Shown: one piece after another, positions 48,767-57,128 of the stretch
Position numbering within the stretch: position 1 is the first letter of the stretch
Layout: each line of letters opens with the position of its first letter
NCBI RefSeq assembly: GCF_014650915.1
Contig: NZ_BMVW01000005.1
Location: 1 to 64,000, forward strand
DNA from: Streptomyces poonensis
Lineage (GTDB): Bacteria; Actinomycetota; Actinomycetes; Streptomycetales; Streptomycetaceae
Length of the DNA: 64,000 nt
Direction: 5' to 3'
Translations under genes and position numbers: made by a program
Notes under the pieces: model-generated
The model's input: the letters and a program-made list of their open reading frames with translations, nothing else
Databases searched by the model: none
Told to the model about the DNA's origin: nothing

Positions 48767-50473
48767 GTGAACACCGAGCGACCCGAACCCGAGGACTACG
48801 ACGCGACGCCCGGCGCCACCGGCGGCGCCCACGAGGCGGAGAGCGGTGCGCGCGCGGCGCAGGAAGCGGAGGGTGCGGCGCGCTCCGGGAGCTCGGTGCG
48901 TCCCGACGAGGGGCCGGTGGGTGCCGGGAGCGGTCGCAGCCGCGCGGGCGACGGCAGCACGGGCGACCGGAGCGGCGACGGCTCGGGCAGGCAGCGGCGG
49001 ACGCGGCGGCGGACGCCGACGGTCATCGCCTCGATGGCGGCGGCGGTGCTGCTCGTCGGGGGCGGCGGAGCGTATCTGGCGGCGACCGCCACGGGCGGCG
49101 GTTCCGGCGGCGGCAGCGGCCCGGACACCTCCGGCGCCGCTGGCGCTCCCCCTCCGCTGTCCCTCGACAGCTACGCCCAGGACACCGCGGAGGGCATCGC
49201 CCCGGGCGAGCCGGCCCCCAACGGTGTGATCTACCGCGCCGACGGAAACCTCCCCGGCGGCCCGGACTCCGCCCCCGTGTACCGCGCGGCCGGCGAGGTC
49301 ACCGCCGCCGAGGTGGCCCGGCTCGCGAAGGCCCTGGGTGTCGAGGGCACACCCCGGGCCGAGGGCGGGACATGGCGGGTCGGCGGCACGAAGGACGGTT
49401 CCGGCCCGAACCTGACAGTGAACGGGCAGGCCCCGGGCACCTGGACCTTCAGCCGGTACGCGCCGGGCACCGACGACTGCGGGAAGCCGGACGTCTGCGC
49501 CCCGGACACCGCGGCCGGGGGCACCCCGGTGGGCGAGGCCGCGGCGAAGAAGGCGGCCGCCCCGGTACTGAAGGCCGTGGGGCAGGACACCGCGAAGCTC
49601 GACGCCGGCCAGGTCATGGGCGCCGTCAGGGTGGTCAACGCCGATCCCGAGATGGACGGGCTCCCCACGTACGGCTGGGCGACCGGCCTCCGGATCGGCG
49701 CGGACGGCCACGTGGTCAGCGGGAGCGGCAACCTCAAGGCGCCGGTGAAGGGCGACACGTACCCGGTGGTCGGCGCACGGAAGGCGCTGGACCTGATGAA
49801 CGGGACGGGCCGGGGCGACGTCGGCGGCAGCGCGGACCCCGTACCGCTGGAGGGCCGGGCCGGGAAGCCGTACGCGGCACCGACCGCAGCACCCACCACG
49901 GCACCGACCGTGGCACCCACCGTCGCTCCGGAACCGGCGCCCGTCACCGTCGAACGCGCCACCTTCGGGCTCGCCGCGCACCATGTGGACGGCCGGCCGG
50001 CGCTGGTGCCGTCCTGGCTGTTCGAGGTCCGGCCGAACGGGCCGGGCCGGAGCTTCACGGTGACGCATCCGGCGGTCGCCCCCGAGTACCTGGCGGCACC
50101 GGAGCGGCCCGCGCCGGCCGGGGACGACAAGTCGACGCGGCTTCCCGGCAAGCCCGGGGCCGATGTGCCGGGCGCGGCTCCGGCGCCGCGCGAGGTCGAC
50201 ATCGAGGGCTACACGACGAGCGGCCGGAACCTGACCGTGAGCTTCTGGGGCGGGGTCTGCAACAAGTACTCCGCGTCGGTGGACGAGGGAACCGGCAAGG
50301 TGACGGTCACGGCGACCGAGACGCCCTCGGACCGGGTCTGCGTCCTGATCGCCGAGACCGTCGAGCGGACGGTGCGCCTGGACGCCCCGCTGGGCGACCG
50401 CGCGGTGGTCGGCTCGGACGGCAGGGCGATCCCGGAGGGCGACCTGGGCGACGGCCCTCCCCCGGGGAAGTAG
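48767..50473 (+). CDS. Large secreted/membrane protein, unknown function
   Basis: A 568-residue protein. Residues 1-80 are a disordered Gly/Ser/Arg cytoplasmic region, residues 86-107 are a membrane anchor (TVIASMAAAVLLVGGGGAYL), and the remainder is extracellular. The outer part contains a folded-looking region (about 130-380) rich in Pro/Gly, a Thr/Pro/Ala linker (AAPTAAPTTAPTVAPTVAPE) and a C-terminal region (about 395-545) with paired Cys (GGVCNKYS and DRVCVLIAE). GTG 48767 has AAGGAG 7 nt upstream. No enzyme motif is recognised; a cell-surface role is inferred from topology. Confidence 0.88.
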   Translation: MNTERPEPEDYDATPGATGGAHEAESGARAAQEAEGAARSGSSVRPDEGPVGAGSGRSRAGDGSTGDRSGDGSGRQRRTRRRTPTVIASMAAAVLLVGGGGAYLAATATGGGSGGGSGPDTSGAAGAPPPLSLDSYAQDTAEGIAPGEPAPNGVIYRADGNLPGGPDSAPVYRAAGEVTAAEVARLAKALGVEGTPRAEGGTWRVGGTKDGSGPNLTVNGQAPGTWTFSRYAPGTDDCGKPDVCAPDTAAGGTPVGEAAAKKAAAPVLKAVGQDTAKLDAGQVMGAVRVVNADPEMDGLPTYGWATGLRIGADGHVVSGSGNLKAPVKGDTYPVVGARKALDLMNGTGRGDVGGSADPVPLEGRAGKPYAAPTAAPTTAPTVAPTVAPEPAPVTVERATFGLAAHHVDGRPALVPSWLFEVRPNGPGRSFTVTHPAVAPEYLAAPERPAPAGDDKSTRLPGKPGADVPGAAPAPREVDIEGYTTSGRNLTVSFWGGVCNKYSASVDEGTGKVTVTATETPSDRVCVLIAETVERTVRLDAPLGDRAVVGSDGRAIPEGDLGDGPPPGK

Positions 50474-50507
50474 CCGTACAGCGGCACGGCAGCCGTACAG
50501 CGGCACG
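50472..50507 (+). repeat. 17-bp direct repeat after the gene at 48767-50473
   Basis: AGCCGTACAGCGGCACG occurs at 50472-50488 and again at 50491-50507, a 19-bp period. It begins within the stop codon and lies before the terminator hairpin. Function unknown. Confidence 0.85.
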
Positions 50508-50546
50508 ACAACAGGGCAGCGAGCAGCGGAACAGCGGGCACAACGC

Positions 50547-50580
50547 GAAGGCGGCGTCCCCCGAGGGGAACGCCGCCTTC
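50547..50580. terminator. Bidirectional terminator between convergent genes
   Basis: GAAGGCGGCGT (50547-50557) pairs with ACGCCGCCTTC (50570-50580), and CCCC/GGGG extends the stem in the loop apart from one mismatch. It lies between the convergent gene ending at 50473 and erpA ending at 50610. Confidence 0.8.
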
Positions 50581-50609
50581 GTACGCGTGCGGACAGGCGC
50601 CGCCGCGGC

Positions 50610-50966
50610 TCAGCTGAAGGAGTCGCCGCAGGCGCAGGAGCCCGTCGCGTTCGGGTTGTCGATCGTGAAGCCCTGCTTCTCGATGGTGTCCACGAAGTCG
50701 ATGGACGCGCCGCCGAGGTACGGGGCGCTCATGCGGTCGGTGACGACCTTGACGCTGCCGAACTCCTTGACGACGTCGCCGTCGAGGGAACGCTCGTCGA
50801 AGAAGAGCTGGTAGCGCAGGCCGGAGCAGCCACCGGGCTGGACGGCGACGCGCAGCGCGAGGTCGTCACGGCCTTCCTGGTCGAGCAGGGCCTTGACCTT
50901 GGCCGCGGCGGCGTCGGTCAGGATGATGCCGTCGGTGACGGTGGTGGTCTCGTCCGATACGGACAT
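50610..50966 (-). CDS. erpA: A-type iron-sulfur cluster insertion protein
   Basis: A 118-residue HesB/IscA/ErpA carrier. The three conserved Cys are visible in GGCSGLRYQ and SCACGDSF, giving a CX(n)CXC pattern that holds a [2Fe-2S] or [4Fe-4S] cluster for delivery to apoproteins. ATG 50966 has GGGAGAGATG upstream. It is divergent from nadA, whose product needs a [4Fe-4S] cluster, so the pairing makes functional sense. Confidence 0.95.
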   Translation of the reverse strand: MSVSDETTTVTDGIILTDAAAAKVKALLDQEGRDDLALRVAVQPGGCSGLRYQLFFDERSLDGDVVKEFGSVKVVTDRMSAPYLGGASIDFVDTIEKQGFTIDNPNATGSCACGDSFS

Positions 50967-51167
50967 CTACATCTCTCCCGGTTTGTACGGAGACTGCTTG
51001 CCGACGAGTGCAACCGGCCTGGCCCCGGATTCATTCCGGACCGGGCGGATTTCCTTCGCGTCTTACTTTCATGCTCGCACACGGGTCGCGCACCGGACAG
51101 TGAGCTGTGGGCGACCGCACGGGCGCCCCGTGCCGCGCGGGCGCCCCCGCGACCGGCGTCTCCGGGA

Positions 51168-51233
51168 TTCACGTCACATCGACGCAATGGGCATCGTCAA
51201 AGTGACGTGAAGCGGTTATGATAGATAACGTCA
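51168..51233 (+). promoter_or_regulatory. Candidate nadA operator region (inverted TGACGT sites) and promoter
   Basis: TTCACGTCAC (51168-51177) and GTGACGTGAA (51202-51211) form a perfect 10-bp inverted repeat with a 24-nt spacer. A third ACGTCA lies at 51228-51233. A TATGAT -10-like box (51217-51222) falls between the last two sites, so a bound factor could control nadA. No obvious -35 is seen. Confidence 0.5.
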
Positions 51234-51313
51234 TTTCGACGAAAAGGTCAGTCACATGTCCCGCCGCCCCGCCACCCGGGCCGGCGTGCCGCAGAACAGA
51301 AAGGGTGCGTGTC

Positions 51314-52498
51314 GTGACCACCGCCCAACCCCAGGAGCTCGACGTCCAGCCGACGCCCCTCGCCCTGCTGCTGCTCGGCCGCGAGGCCGACCCGAGGAGC
51401 GAGCGCGGTGTCGAGTGCCCCGGTGACCTGCCCTCGCCGTCCGACCCGGACCTGGTGGAGCGCGCCCGCGCGGCCAAGGAGAAGCTCGGCGACAAGGTCT
51501 TCGTGCTCGGTCACCACTACCAGCGCGACGAGGTCATCCAGTTCGCGGACGTCACGGGCGACTCCTTCAAGCTGGCCCGGGACGCGGCGGCGCGCCCGGA
51601 GGCGGAGTACATCGTGTTCTGCGGTGTCCACTTCATGGCGGAGTCCGCGGACATCCTGACCTCCGACGACCAGAAGGTGGTCCTGCCCGACCTCGCCGCG
51701 GGCTGCTCCATGGCCGACATGGCCACCGCCGAGCAGGTCGCCGAGTGCTGGGACGTGCTGACCGAGGCCGGTATAGCGGAGCAGGTCGTACCCGTCTCAT
51801 ACATGAACTCCTCGGCGGACATCAAGGCGTTCACCGGGAAGCACGGCGGCACGATCTGCACGTCCTCGAACGCGAAACGGGCCCTGGAGTGGGCCTTCCA
51901 GCAGGGCGAGAAGGTCCTGTTCCTGCCGGACCAGCACCTCGGCCGCAACACCGCCGTCCGCGACATGGGGATGTCCCTGGACGACTGCGTGGTCTACAAC
52001 CCGCACAAGCCGGGCGGCGGCGTGACCGTCGAGGAGCTGCGCGCCGCGAAGATGATCCTCTGGCGCGGCCACTGCTCGGTGCACGGCCGCTTCAGCCTCG
52101 ACTCCGTGAACGACGTACGGGCCCGTATCCCCGGCGTCAACGTCCTCGTCCACCCCGAGTGCAAGCACGAGGTCGTGGCCGCGGCGGACTACGTGGGCTC
52201 GACCGAGTACATCATCAAGGCCCTGGAGGCGGCCCCGGCGGGCTCGAAGTGGGCGATCGGCACGGAGCTGAACCTGGTCCGGCGCCTGGCGAACCGTTTC
52301 GCTCCCGAGGGCAAGGAGATCGTCTTCCTCGACCGGACGGTCTGCTTCTGCTCCACCATGAACCGCATCGACCTCCCGCACCTGGTCTGGACCCTGGAGT
52401 CGCTGGCCGAGGGGAAGCTGGTCAACCGCATCGAGGTCGACAAGGAGACCGAGGCGTTCGCGAAGCTGGCGCTGGAGCGGATGCTGGCACTGCCGTAG
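51314..52498 (+). CDS. nadA: Quinolinate synthase A
   Basis: Condenses iminoaspartate with dihydroxyacetone phosphate to make quinolinate in NAD synthesis. The 394-residue protein has the NadA motifs VLGHHYQRDEV, FADVTGDSF and VSYMNSSADIKA, and three cluster Cys in FCGVHFM, HPECKHE and RTVCFCSTMNRID. It binds a [4Fe-4S] cluster. I chose GTG 51314 (MTTAQPQE), with AAAGGG upstream; a longer in-frame start would add 32 residues unlike the family. No nadB or nadC follows within the window, so this is a single gene here. Confidence 0.96.
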   Translation: MTTAQPQELDVQPTPLALLLLGREADPRSERGVECPGDLPSPSDPDLVERARAAKEKLGDKVFVLGHHYQRDEVIQFADVTGDSFKLARDAAARPEAEYIVFCGVHFMAESADILTSDDQKVVLPDLAAGCSMADMATAEQVAECWDVLTEAGIAEQVVPVSYMNSSADIKAFTGKHGGTICTSSNAKRALEWAFQQGEKVLFLPDQHLGRNTAVRDMGMSLDDCVVYNPHKPGGGVTVEELRAAKMILWRGHCSVHGRFSLDSVNDVRARIPGVNVLVHPECKHEVVAAADYVGSTEYIIKALEAAPAGSKWAIGTELNLVRRLANRFAPEGKEIVFLDRTVCFCSTMNRIDLPHLVWTLESLAEGKLVNRIEVDKETEAFAKLALERMLALP

Positions 52499-52552
52499 CC
52501 CTCCGGGCGGGTTCGCGGCAGCCCTCCGGGGCGGTTCGCCGGACTGTTCCGG

Positions 52553-52602
52553 TCGTACGTCGAAGGGGCGCCCCTGGGTGGGGGCGCCCCTTCGACGTAC
52601 GA
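52553..52602. terminator. Terminator after nadA (22-bp stem)
   Basis: TCGTACGTCGAAGGGGCGCCCC (52553-52574) pairs with GGGGCGCCCCTTCGACGTACGA (52581-52602) with a 6-nt loop. The first of two consecutive hairpins between convergent genes. Confidence 0.88.
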
Positions 52603-52639
52603 ACCGCCGGTCCGGTGCGGGCCCGCGCGGCCGCGGGCA

Positions 52640-52672
52640 AAGGGGCGCCCCTCCGTTCGAGGGGCGCCCCTT
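52640..52672. terminator. Second terminator between nadA and the RND pump
   Basis: AAGGGGCGCCCCT (52640-52652) pairs with AGGGGCGCCCCTT (52660-52672), 7-nt loop. It shares AAGGGGCGCCCC with the previous hairpin, so one may be a partial duplicate of the other. Confidence 0.85.
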
Positions 52673-52696
52673 CGTCGTGCGGGCCTGGGCCGTCGG

Positions 52697-55600
52697 TCAG
52701 ACCTTGGCCGGCTCCGGCTCGCCGGAGTCCGCGTCGGCGGATTCCGCGGCCGGGCCGCCGGCCTTCCTCTCCCGCTTCGCCGCCCTCTTCTTCGCCCGGC
52801 GCTCCTTGCGGAGCTCGACCATCGCGTAGAGGGTCGGGACCAGCAGCAGGGTCAGCAGCGTCGAGGTGATCAGACCGCCGATCACGACCACCGCCAGCGG
52901 CTGGGCGATGAAACCGCCCTCGCCCGTGATGCCGAGGGCCATCGGCAGCAGGGCGAAGATCGTCGCCAGGGCCGTCATCAGGATCGGGCGGAGGCGGTGC
53001 CGGCCGCCCTCCAGGACGGCCTCCACCACGCCGTAGCCCTGGCGCCGGTACTGGTTGATCAGGTCGATCAGGACGATCGCGTTGGTGACCACGATGCCGA
53101 TCAGCATCAGCATGCCGATCATCGCGGGGACGCCCATCGGGGTGCCCGTGGCGATCAGCAGGCCGATGGCGCCCGTCGCCGCGAACGGGATGGAGACCAG
53201 CAGGATCAGCGGCTGGATCAGCGAGCGGAAGGTCGCGACCAGCAGCATGAACACGATCGCGATCGCCGCGAGCATCGCGAGGCCGAGGTTGGCGAACGCC
53301 TCGTCCTGGTCCTCGGAGACACCGCCGATGGTGGCCGTGGCGCCCGCCGGGAGGTCCAGCTTGTCGAGCTTCTCGGTCAGGTCCAGGCTCACCGCGCCCG
53401 TGTTGTCACCCTGCGGCTTCGCCGTGACGGTGGCCGAGCGCTGGCCGTCGATCCGGGTGATGGAGACCGGGCCGTCGACCAGCTCGACGTCCGCGATGTC
53501 GCCCAGCTTCACCGGGCCCAGCGGCAGCGCCTTCAGCTCGGCCAGCGTGTCGGCCGGCTTCGCCGACTTGATGACGATGTCACGCTCGGTGTCGTCGAGG
53601 GTCGCCGTGCCGCTCGTCGTACCGCGCACCGCCTGGCCGACGACCGCGGCGAGCGTCTGGTCGTTGAAGCCCGCCGCGGCGGCCTTCTCGTTGGCCCGGA
53701 CGGATATCCGGGGCACGCTCTGGGCCAGGTCGCTGGTGACGTCGCTGACGTCGTCCAGCGAGGCCACCGCCTTGCGGACCTGCTCCGAGGCCTTGCGCAG
53801 CACGTCCGCGTCGGCCGCCTTCACGACGACGCTGAGGTCCTGGCTGCCGAAGCCGCCGTCGGCCGCGATCGTCGTCGTGCCGATGCCGGTGCCGGAGATC
53901 TTGCGGAGGCCCTTCTCGATGCGCTCCTGGACGTCCTCGGAGGACGCGTCGTCCTCCAGCATGACCGTGTACGACGCCTGGTTGGTGTCCGTACCACCGC
54001 CGAAGGCCGCCATCCAGCCGGACGAGCCGACCGTGACCTGGTAGTCCTTGACGCCCTTGACCCCGTCGAGCACCTTCTCGACCTTCTTGGCGGCCGCGTC
54101 CGTCTTCGCCAGGCTGGTGCCGGGCTGGAGCTCCTGATTGATGCTGAGGACCTCCTGCTCACCCGCGTCGAAGAAGTTGGTCTTCAGCAGGGGCGCCATG
54201 CCGAACGTACCGATGAGGACGACGACCGCGATCGCCACGCTCGTCATCCGGCGGCGCGTCGCGAAGCGCAGCACCGGGACGTAGAAGCGCTGGAGGCGGC
54301 TCTTCGCCTCCTTCTCCTCGGCCTGGCGGCGCGCCTCCTCGGCGTCCTCCGGCGTGCCCTTCGGGGCGCGCAGGAACCAGTACGACAGCACCGGCACGAC
54401 CGTCAGCGAGACGAGCAGGGAGGCCAGCAGCGCCGCCGTCACCGTCAGCGAGAAGGACCCGAACAGCTGGCCCACCATGCCGCCGACCAGGCCGATCGGC
54501 AGGAAGACCGCGACCGTGGTGAGGGTGGAGGAGGTGACGGCGCCCGCGACCTCGCGGACGGCCTTGAGGATCGCCTCCTGGCGCTCCTCGCCGTAGCCGA
54601 GGTGGCGCTTGATGTTCTCCAGGACCACGATCGAGTCGTCGACGACGCGGCCGATGGCGATGGTGAGCGCGCCGAGCGTGAGCATGTTGAGGGAGAGGTC
54701 GCGGGTCCACAGCACGATCAGCGCGAGGACCACCGACAGCGGGATGGACACCGCGGTGACCAGCGTCGAGCGGATCGACGCCAGGAAGACGAGGATGATG
54801 ACGACCGCGAAGACCAGGCCGAGCGCGCCCTCGGTCGTCAGTCCTTCGATGGACTTGGCGACGGCCGGACCCTGGTCGGAGACGACGGTGACCGTCGCGC
54901 CGGACCCGAGGTCGTCGCGCATCTCGGGCAGCGCGTCCTGGACGGCGTCGGAGATGGCGACCGCGCTGCCGTCACGGTCCATGGTGACCGCCACGGCGAG
55001 GCTGGGCCTGCCGTTCGTCCGGGTCAGGGAGGTGGCCTGCGCCTCCGCCTCCTTGACGGTGGCGACGTCACCGAGGCGTACGGGCTTCGCGTCCTCGCCC
55101 TCGCCGGTGACCATCAGGTTCTCGATCTGCTTCAGCGAGGTGAAGCCGCCGCCGACCTGGACCGTGCGGTTGGCGCCGTCCTCGTCGAAGGAGCCGCCCG
55201 GCAGGGTCGCGCCGCCGGCCTGGAGGGCCTGGCCGAGGGCGGCCGTGGTGAGGCCGGCCCCCGCGAGCTTCCTGTCGTCGGGGGTGACGGTGACCTGGAG
55301 GTCCCGTACGCCGTCGACCGTGACCTGGCCGACGCCGTCGATGTCCTCCAGCGTGGGCACGACGGTCCGGTCGAGCCGGTCGGCGAGGGCCTGCTGGTCC
55401 TGGCCGGAGGTGACGGCGAGGACGACCGCCGGGAGGTCGTCCGTCGACCCGGCGACGACCTGCGGGTCGACGTCGTCGGGGAGCATGGCCCGGGCCCGGT
55501 TGACGGCCTGCTGGACGTTGGCGACCAGCTGGTCGGTGTCGGGGCCGTAGTCGAAGGACGCCATGATCACGGCGTTGCCCTCGGCCGCCGTGGAGGTGAT

Positions 55601-55840
55601 GCCGCTGATGCCGTCGACGGCCTCGAGGTTGTTCTCGAGCGGCTCGACGACCTGCTTCTCGACCACGTCGGGGGACGCGCCCTGGTACGGCGCCAGCACG
55701 GACACCATGGGCAGTTCGATGGTGGGCAGCAGCTGCTGCTTGAGCTGGGGTATCGCGATCGCCCCGAAGGCGAGCGCAATGATGGACATCAGCCCTATCA
55801 GGGCCCGTTGTGCGAGGCTGAATCGCGACAGCCAGGACAT
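52697..55840 (-). CDS. RND-family efflux transporter (AcrB/SwrC-like)
   Basis: A 1047-residue proton-driven pump with twelve membrane segments and two large outer loops. The proton-relay aspartates are in the fourth segment (GRVVDDSIVVLENI). It resembles Gram-positive SwrC-type RND proteins; no membrane fusion protein or outer channel is encoded nearby, as expected without an outer membrane. The C-terminal 40 residues are Lys/Arg/Ala/Glu-rich. ATG 55840 follows AGAGAG. It lies 202 bp downstream of a NarL-type response regulator on the same strand, so that two-component system is a likely controller. Substrate unknown: surfactants, lipids or drugs. Confidence 0.93.
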   Translation of the reverse strand: MSWLSRFSLAQRALIGLMSIIALAFGAIAIPQLKQQLLPTIELPMVSVLAPYQGASPDVVEKQVVEPLENNLEAVDGISGITSTAAEGNAVIMASFDYGPDTDQLVANVQQAVNRARAMLPDDVDPQVVAGSTDDLPAVVLAVTSGQDQQALADRLDRTVVPTLEDIDGVGQVTVDGVRDLQVTVTPDDRKLAGAGLTTAALGQALQAGGATLPGGSFDEDGANRTVQVGGGFTSLKQIENLMVTGEGEDAKPVRLGDVATVKEAEAQATSLTRTNGRPSLAVAVTMDRDGSAVAISDAVQDALPEMRDDLGSGATVTVVSDQGPAVAKSIEGLTTEGALGLVFAVVIILVFLASIRSTLVTAVSIPLSVVLALIVLWTRDLSLNMLTLGALTIAIGRVVDDSIVVLENIKRHLGYGEERQEAILKAVREVAGAVTSSTLTTVAVFLPIGLVGGMVGQLFGSFSLTVTAALLASLLVSLTVVPVLSYWFLRAPKGTPEDAEEARRQAEEKEAKSRLQRFYVPVLRFATRRRMTSVAIAVVVLIGTFGMAPLLKTNFFDAGEQEVLSINQELQPGTSLAKTDAAAKKVEKVLDGVKGVKDYQVTVGSSGWMAAFGGGTDTNQASYTVMLEDDASSEDVQERIEKGLRKISGTGIGTTTIAADGGFGSQDLSVVVKAADADVLRKASEQVRKAVASLDDVSDVTSDLAQSVPRISVRANEKAAAAGFNDQTLAAVVGQAVRGTTSGTATLDDTERDIVIKSAKPADTLAELKALPLGPVKLGDIADVELVDGPVSITRIDGQRSATVTAKPQGDNTGAVSLDLTEKLDKLDLPAGATATIGGVSEDQDEAFANLGLAMLAAIAIVFMLLVATFRSLIQPLILLVSIPFAATGAIGLLIATGTPMGVPAMIGMLMLIGIVVTNAIVLIDLINQYRRQGYGVVEAVLEGGRHRLRPILMTALATIFALLPMALGITGEGGFIAQPLAVVVIGGLITSTLLTLLLVPTLYAMVELRKERRAKKRAAKRERKAGGPAAESADADSGEPEPAKV

Positions 55841-56042
55841 GGGTCAGCGTCTCTCTTCTGTGGCCTGAGCGGAGAAAGGGCGCATGCGGGCGCCCACCCC
55901 TACACCCTGGGCCATAGGTCACCGCCGATCCGTCGCCCCTGGGTCCATTTCCTGGTGCGGTGTGTACTGCGAGCGCAGTAGGACGGTCCCCGGGGCGGTC
56001 CACCCTTGGGCGTACCGGCGCACGTAGCGGTCCGTCGCCGCC

Positions 56043-56726
56043 TCACTCGACACGCGGACGGACCAGCCCGGACTCGTACGCGATCACGACCAGCTGGGCC
56101 CGGTCGCGGGCGCCCAGTTTGGCCATGGCCCGGTTGACGTGCGTCTTCACGGTCAGCGGGCTCACTTCCAGCCGTTCGGCGATCTCGTCGTTGGAGTGGC
56201 CCCCGGCGACCTGGACGAGGACCTCGCGCTCCCGGCCGGTGAGGGAGCCCAGCCGTTCGGAGCGGGCGGGGTCGCGGCCGTCGTCGGCGGCGCCCTCCTG
56301 GGCGAGGAACCGGGCGATCAGCCCCTTGGTGGCCGCGGGTGACAGCAGCGCCTCGCCGCCCGCCGCGATCCGGATGGCGTTCAGCAGCTCCTCCGGCTCG
56401 GAGCCCTTGCCGAGGAAGCCGGAGGCACCCGCGCGCAGCGACTGCACCACGTACTCGTCGACCTCGAACGTCGTCAGCATCACCACGCGGACATGGGTGA
56501 GCGCGGGGTCGGCGGTGATGAGCCGGGTGGCGGCGAGGCCGTCGGTGCCGGGCATACGGATGTCCATCAGCACGACGTCCACCCGCTCCTCGCGCGCGAG
56601 CCGCACGGCCTCCGCCCCGTCCGACGCCTCCCCCACGACCTCCATGTCCGGCTCCGAGTCCACGAGGACGCGGAAGGCACTGCGCAGCAGCGCCTGGTCG
56701 TCGGCGAGCAGGACGCGGATGGTCAT
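56043..56726 (-). CDS. NarL/LuxR-family response regulator upstream of the RND pump gene
   Basis: A 227-residue regulator. The receiver has VLLADDQ, phospho-acceptor Asp in VVLMDIRMPG and Lys in GFLGKGS. A LuxR-type helix-turn-helix follows (LTGREREVLVQVAGGHSNDE, then SPLTVKTHVNRAMAKL). Close to the DesR/LiaR-like actinobacterial regulators. ATG 56726 is separated from its presumed kinase by 400 bp of repeat-rich sequence. Confidence 0.93.
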   Translation of the reverse strand: MTIRVLLADDQALLRSAFRVLVDSEPDMEVVGEASDGAEAVRLAREERVDVVLMDIRMPGTDGLAATRLITADPALTHVRVVMLTTFEVDEYVVQSLRAGASGFLGKGSEPEELLNAIRIAAGGEALLSPAATKGLIARFLAQEGAADDGRDPARSERLGSLTGREREVLVQVAGGHSNDEIAERLEVSPLTVKTHVNRAMAKLGARDRAQLVVIAYESGLVRPRVE

Positions 56727-57128
56727 GCGGAGTCCCCTCCGGGGCGGTGACGGTCTTCCGGGTGGCCGTACGGGCGGACGGTACTGGGCTGTCCGTCGCT
56801 GTCCGTACAGGCTGACGGTACCGGGGTGTCCGTACGGGCGGACGCTACTGCAGGAACCGTCCGGGCGGGCCGTACGGACGGTGCTTCCCTGCCTGTGCGA
56901 GCGGGTGGTGCCCCTACGCCCGCGAGCGAGCGGTGGCCCGTGCGTGGACGGGTGGTTGCCCGGCCCGGGCAGGCGGGCGATCCGGCCGCCCGCGAACGGA
57001 CGGCCCGACGCGAACGGGCGGTGCCGGTGCGGGGCGGACGGCCGACGTGCGGTCGGCGGACGACCGACGTACGCCCAGCGAACGGCCGACCTGCGGCATC
57101 CGGGCCGGATGCCGCACGCGGTCCCGCG
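56727..57128. other. Repeat-rich intergenic region between kinase and regulator genes
   Basis: About 400 bp without a convincing gene. CCGTACGGGCGGACG[G/C]TACTG occurs at 56766-56786 and 56830-56850, a 64-bp period with one mismatch, and further CGGACGG fragments fill the rest in both orientations. The long gap is unusual for a kinase/regulator pair. A hairpin (57093-57115) lies near the kinase end. Confidence 0.6.
57093..57115 (-). terminator. Possible terminator after the histidine kinase gene
   Basis: GCGGCATCCGG (57093-57103) and CCGGATGCCGC (57105-57115) form a perfect 11-bp inverted repeat around one base, 13 bp beyond the kinase stop codon. It would partly uncouple the kinase from the regulator downstream; the tiny loop would have to open to 3 nt. 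Confidence 0.45.

Noticed and set aside
48341..50506. Long minus-strand frame opposite the secreted protein gene at 48767-50473
   Set aside because: The plus-strand gene has a good ribosome site, a membrane anchor and expected codon bias. The opposite frame has none of these.
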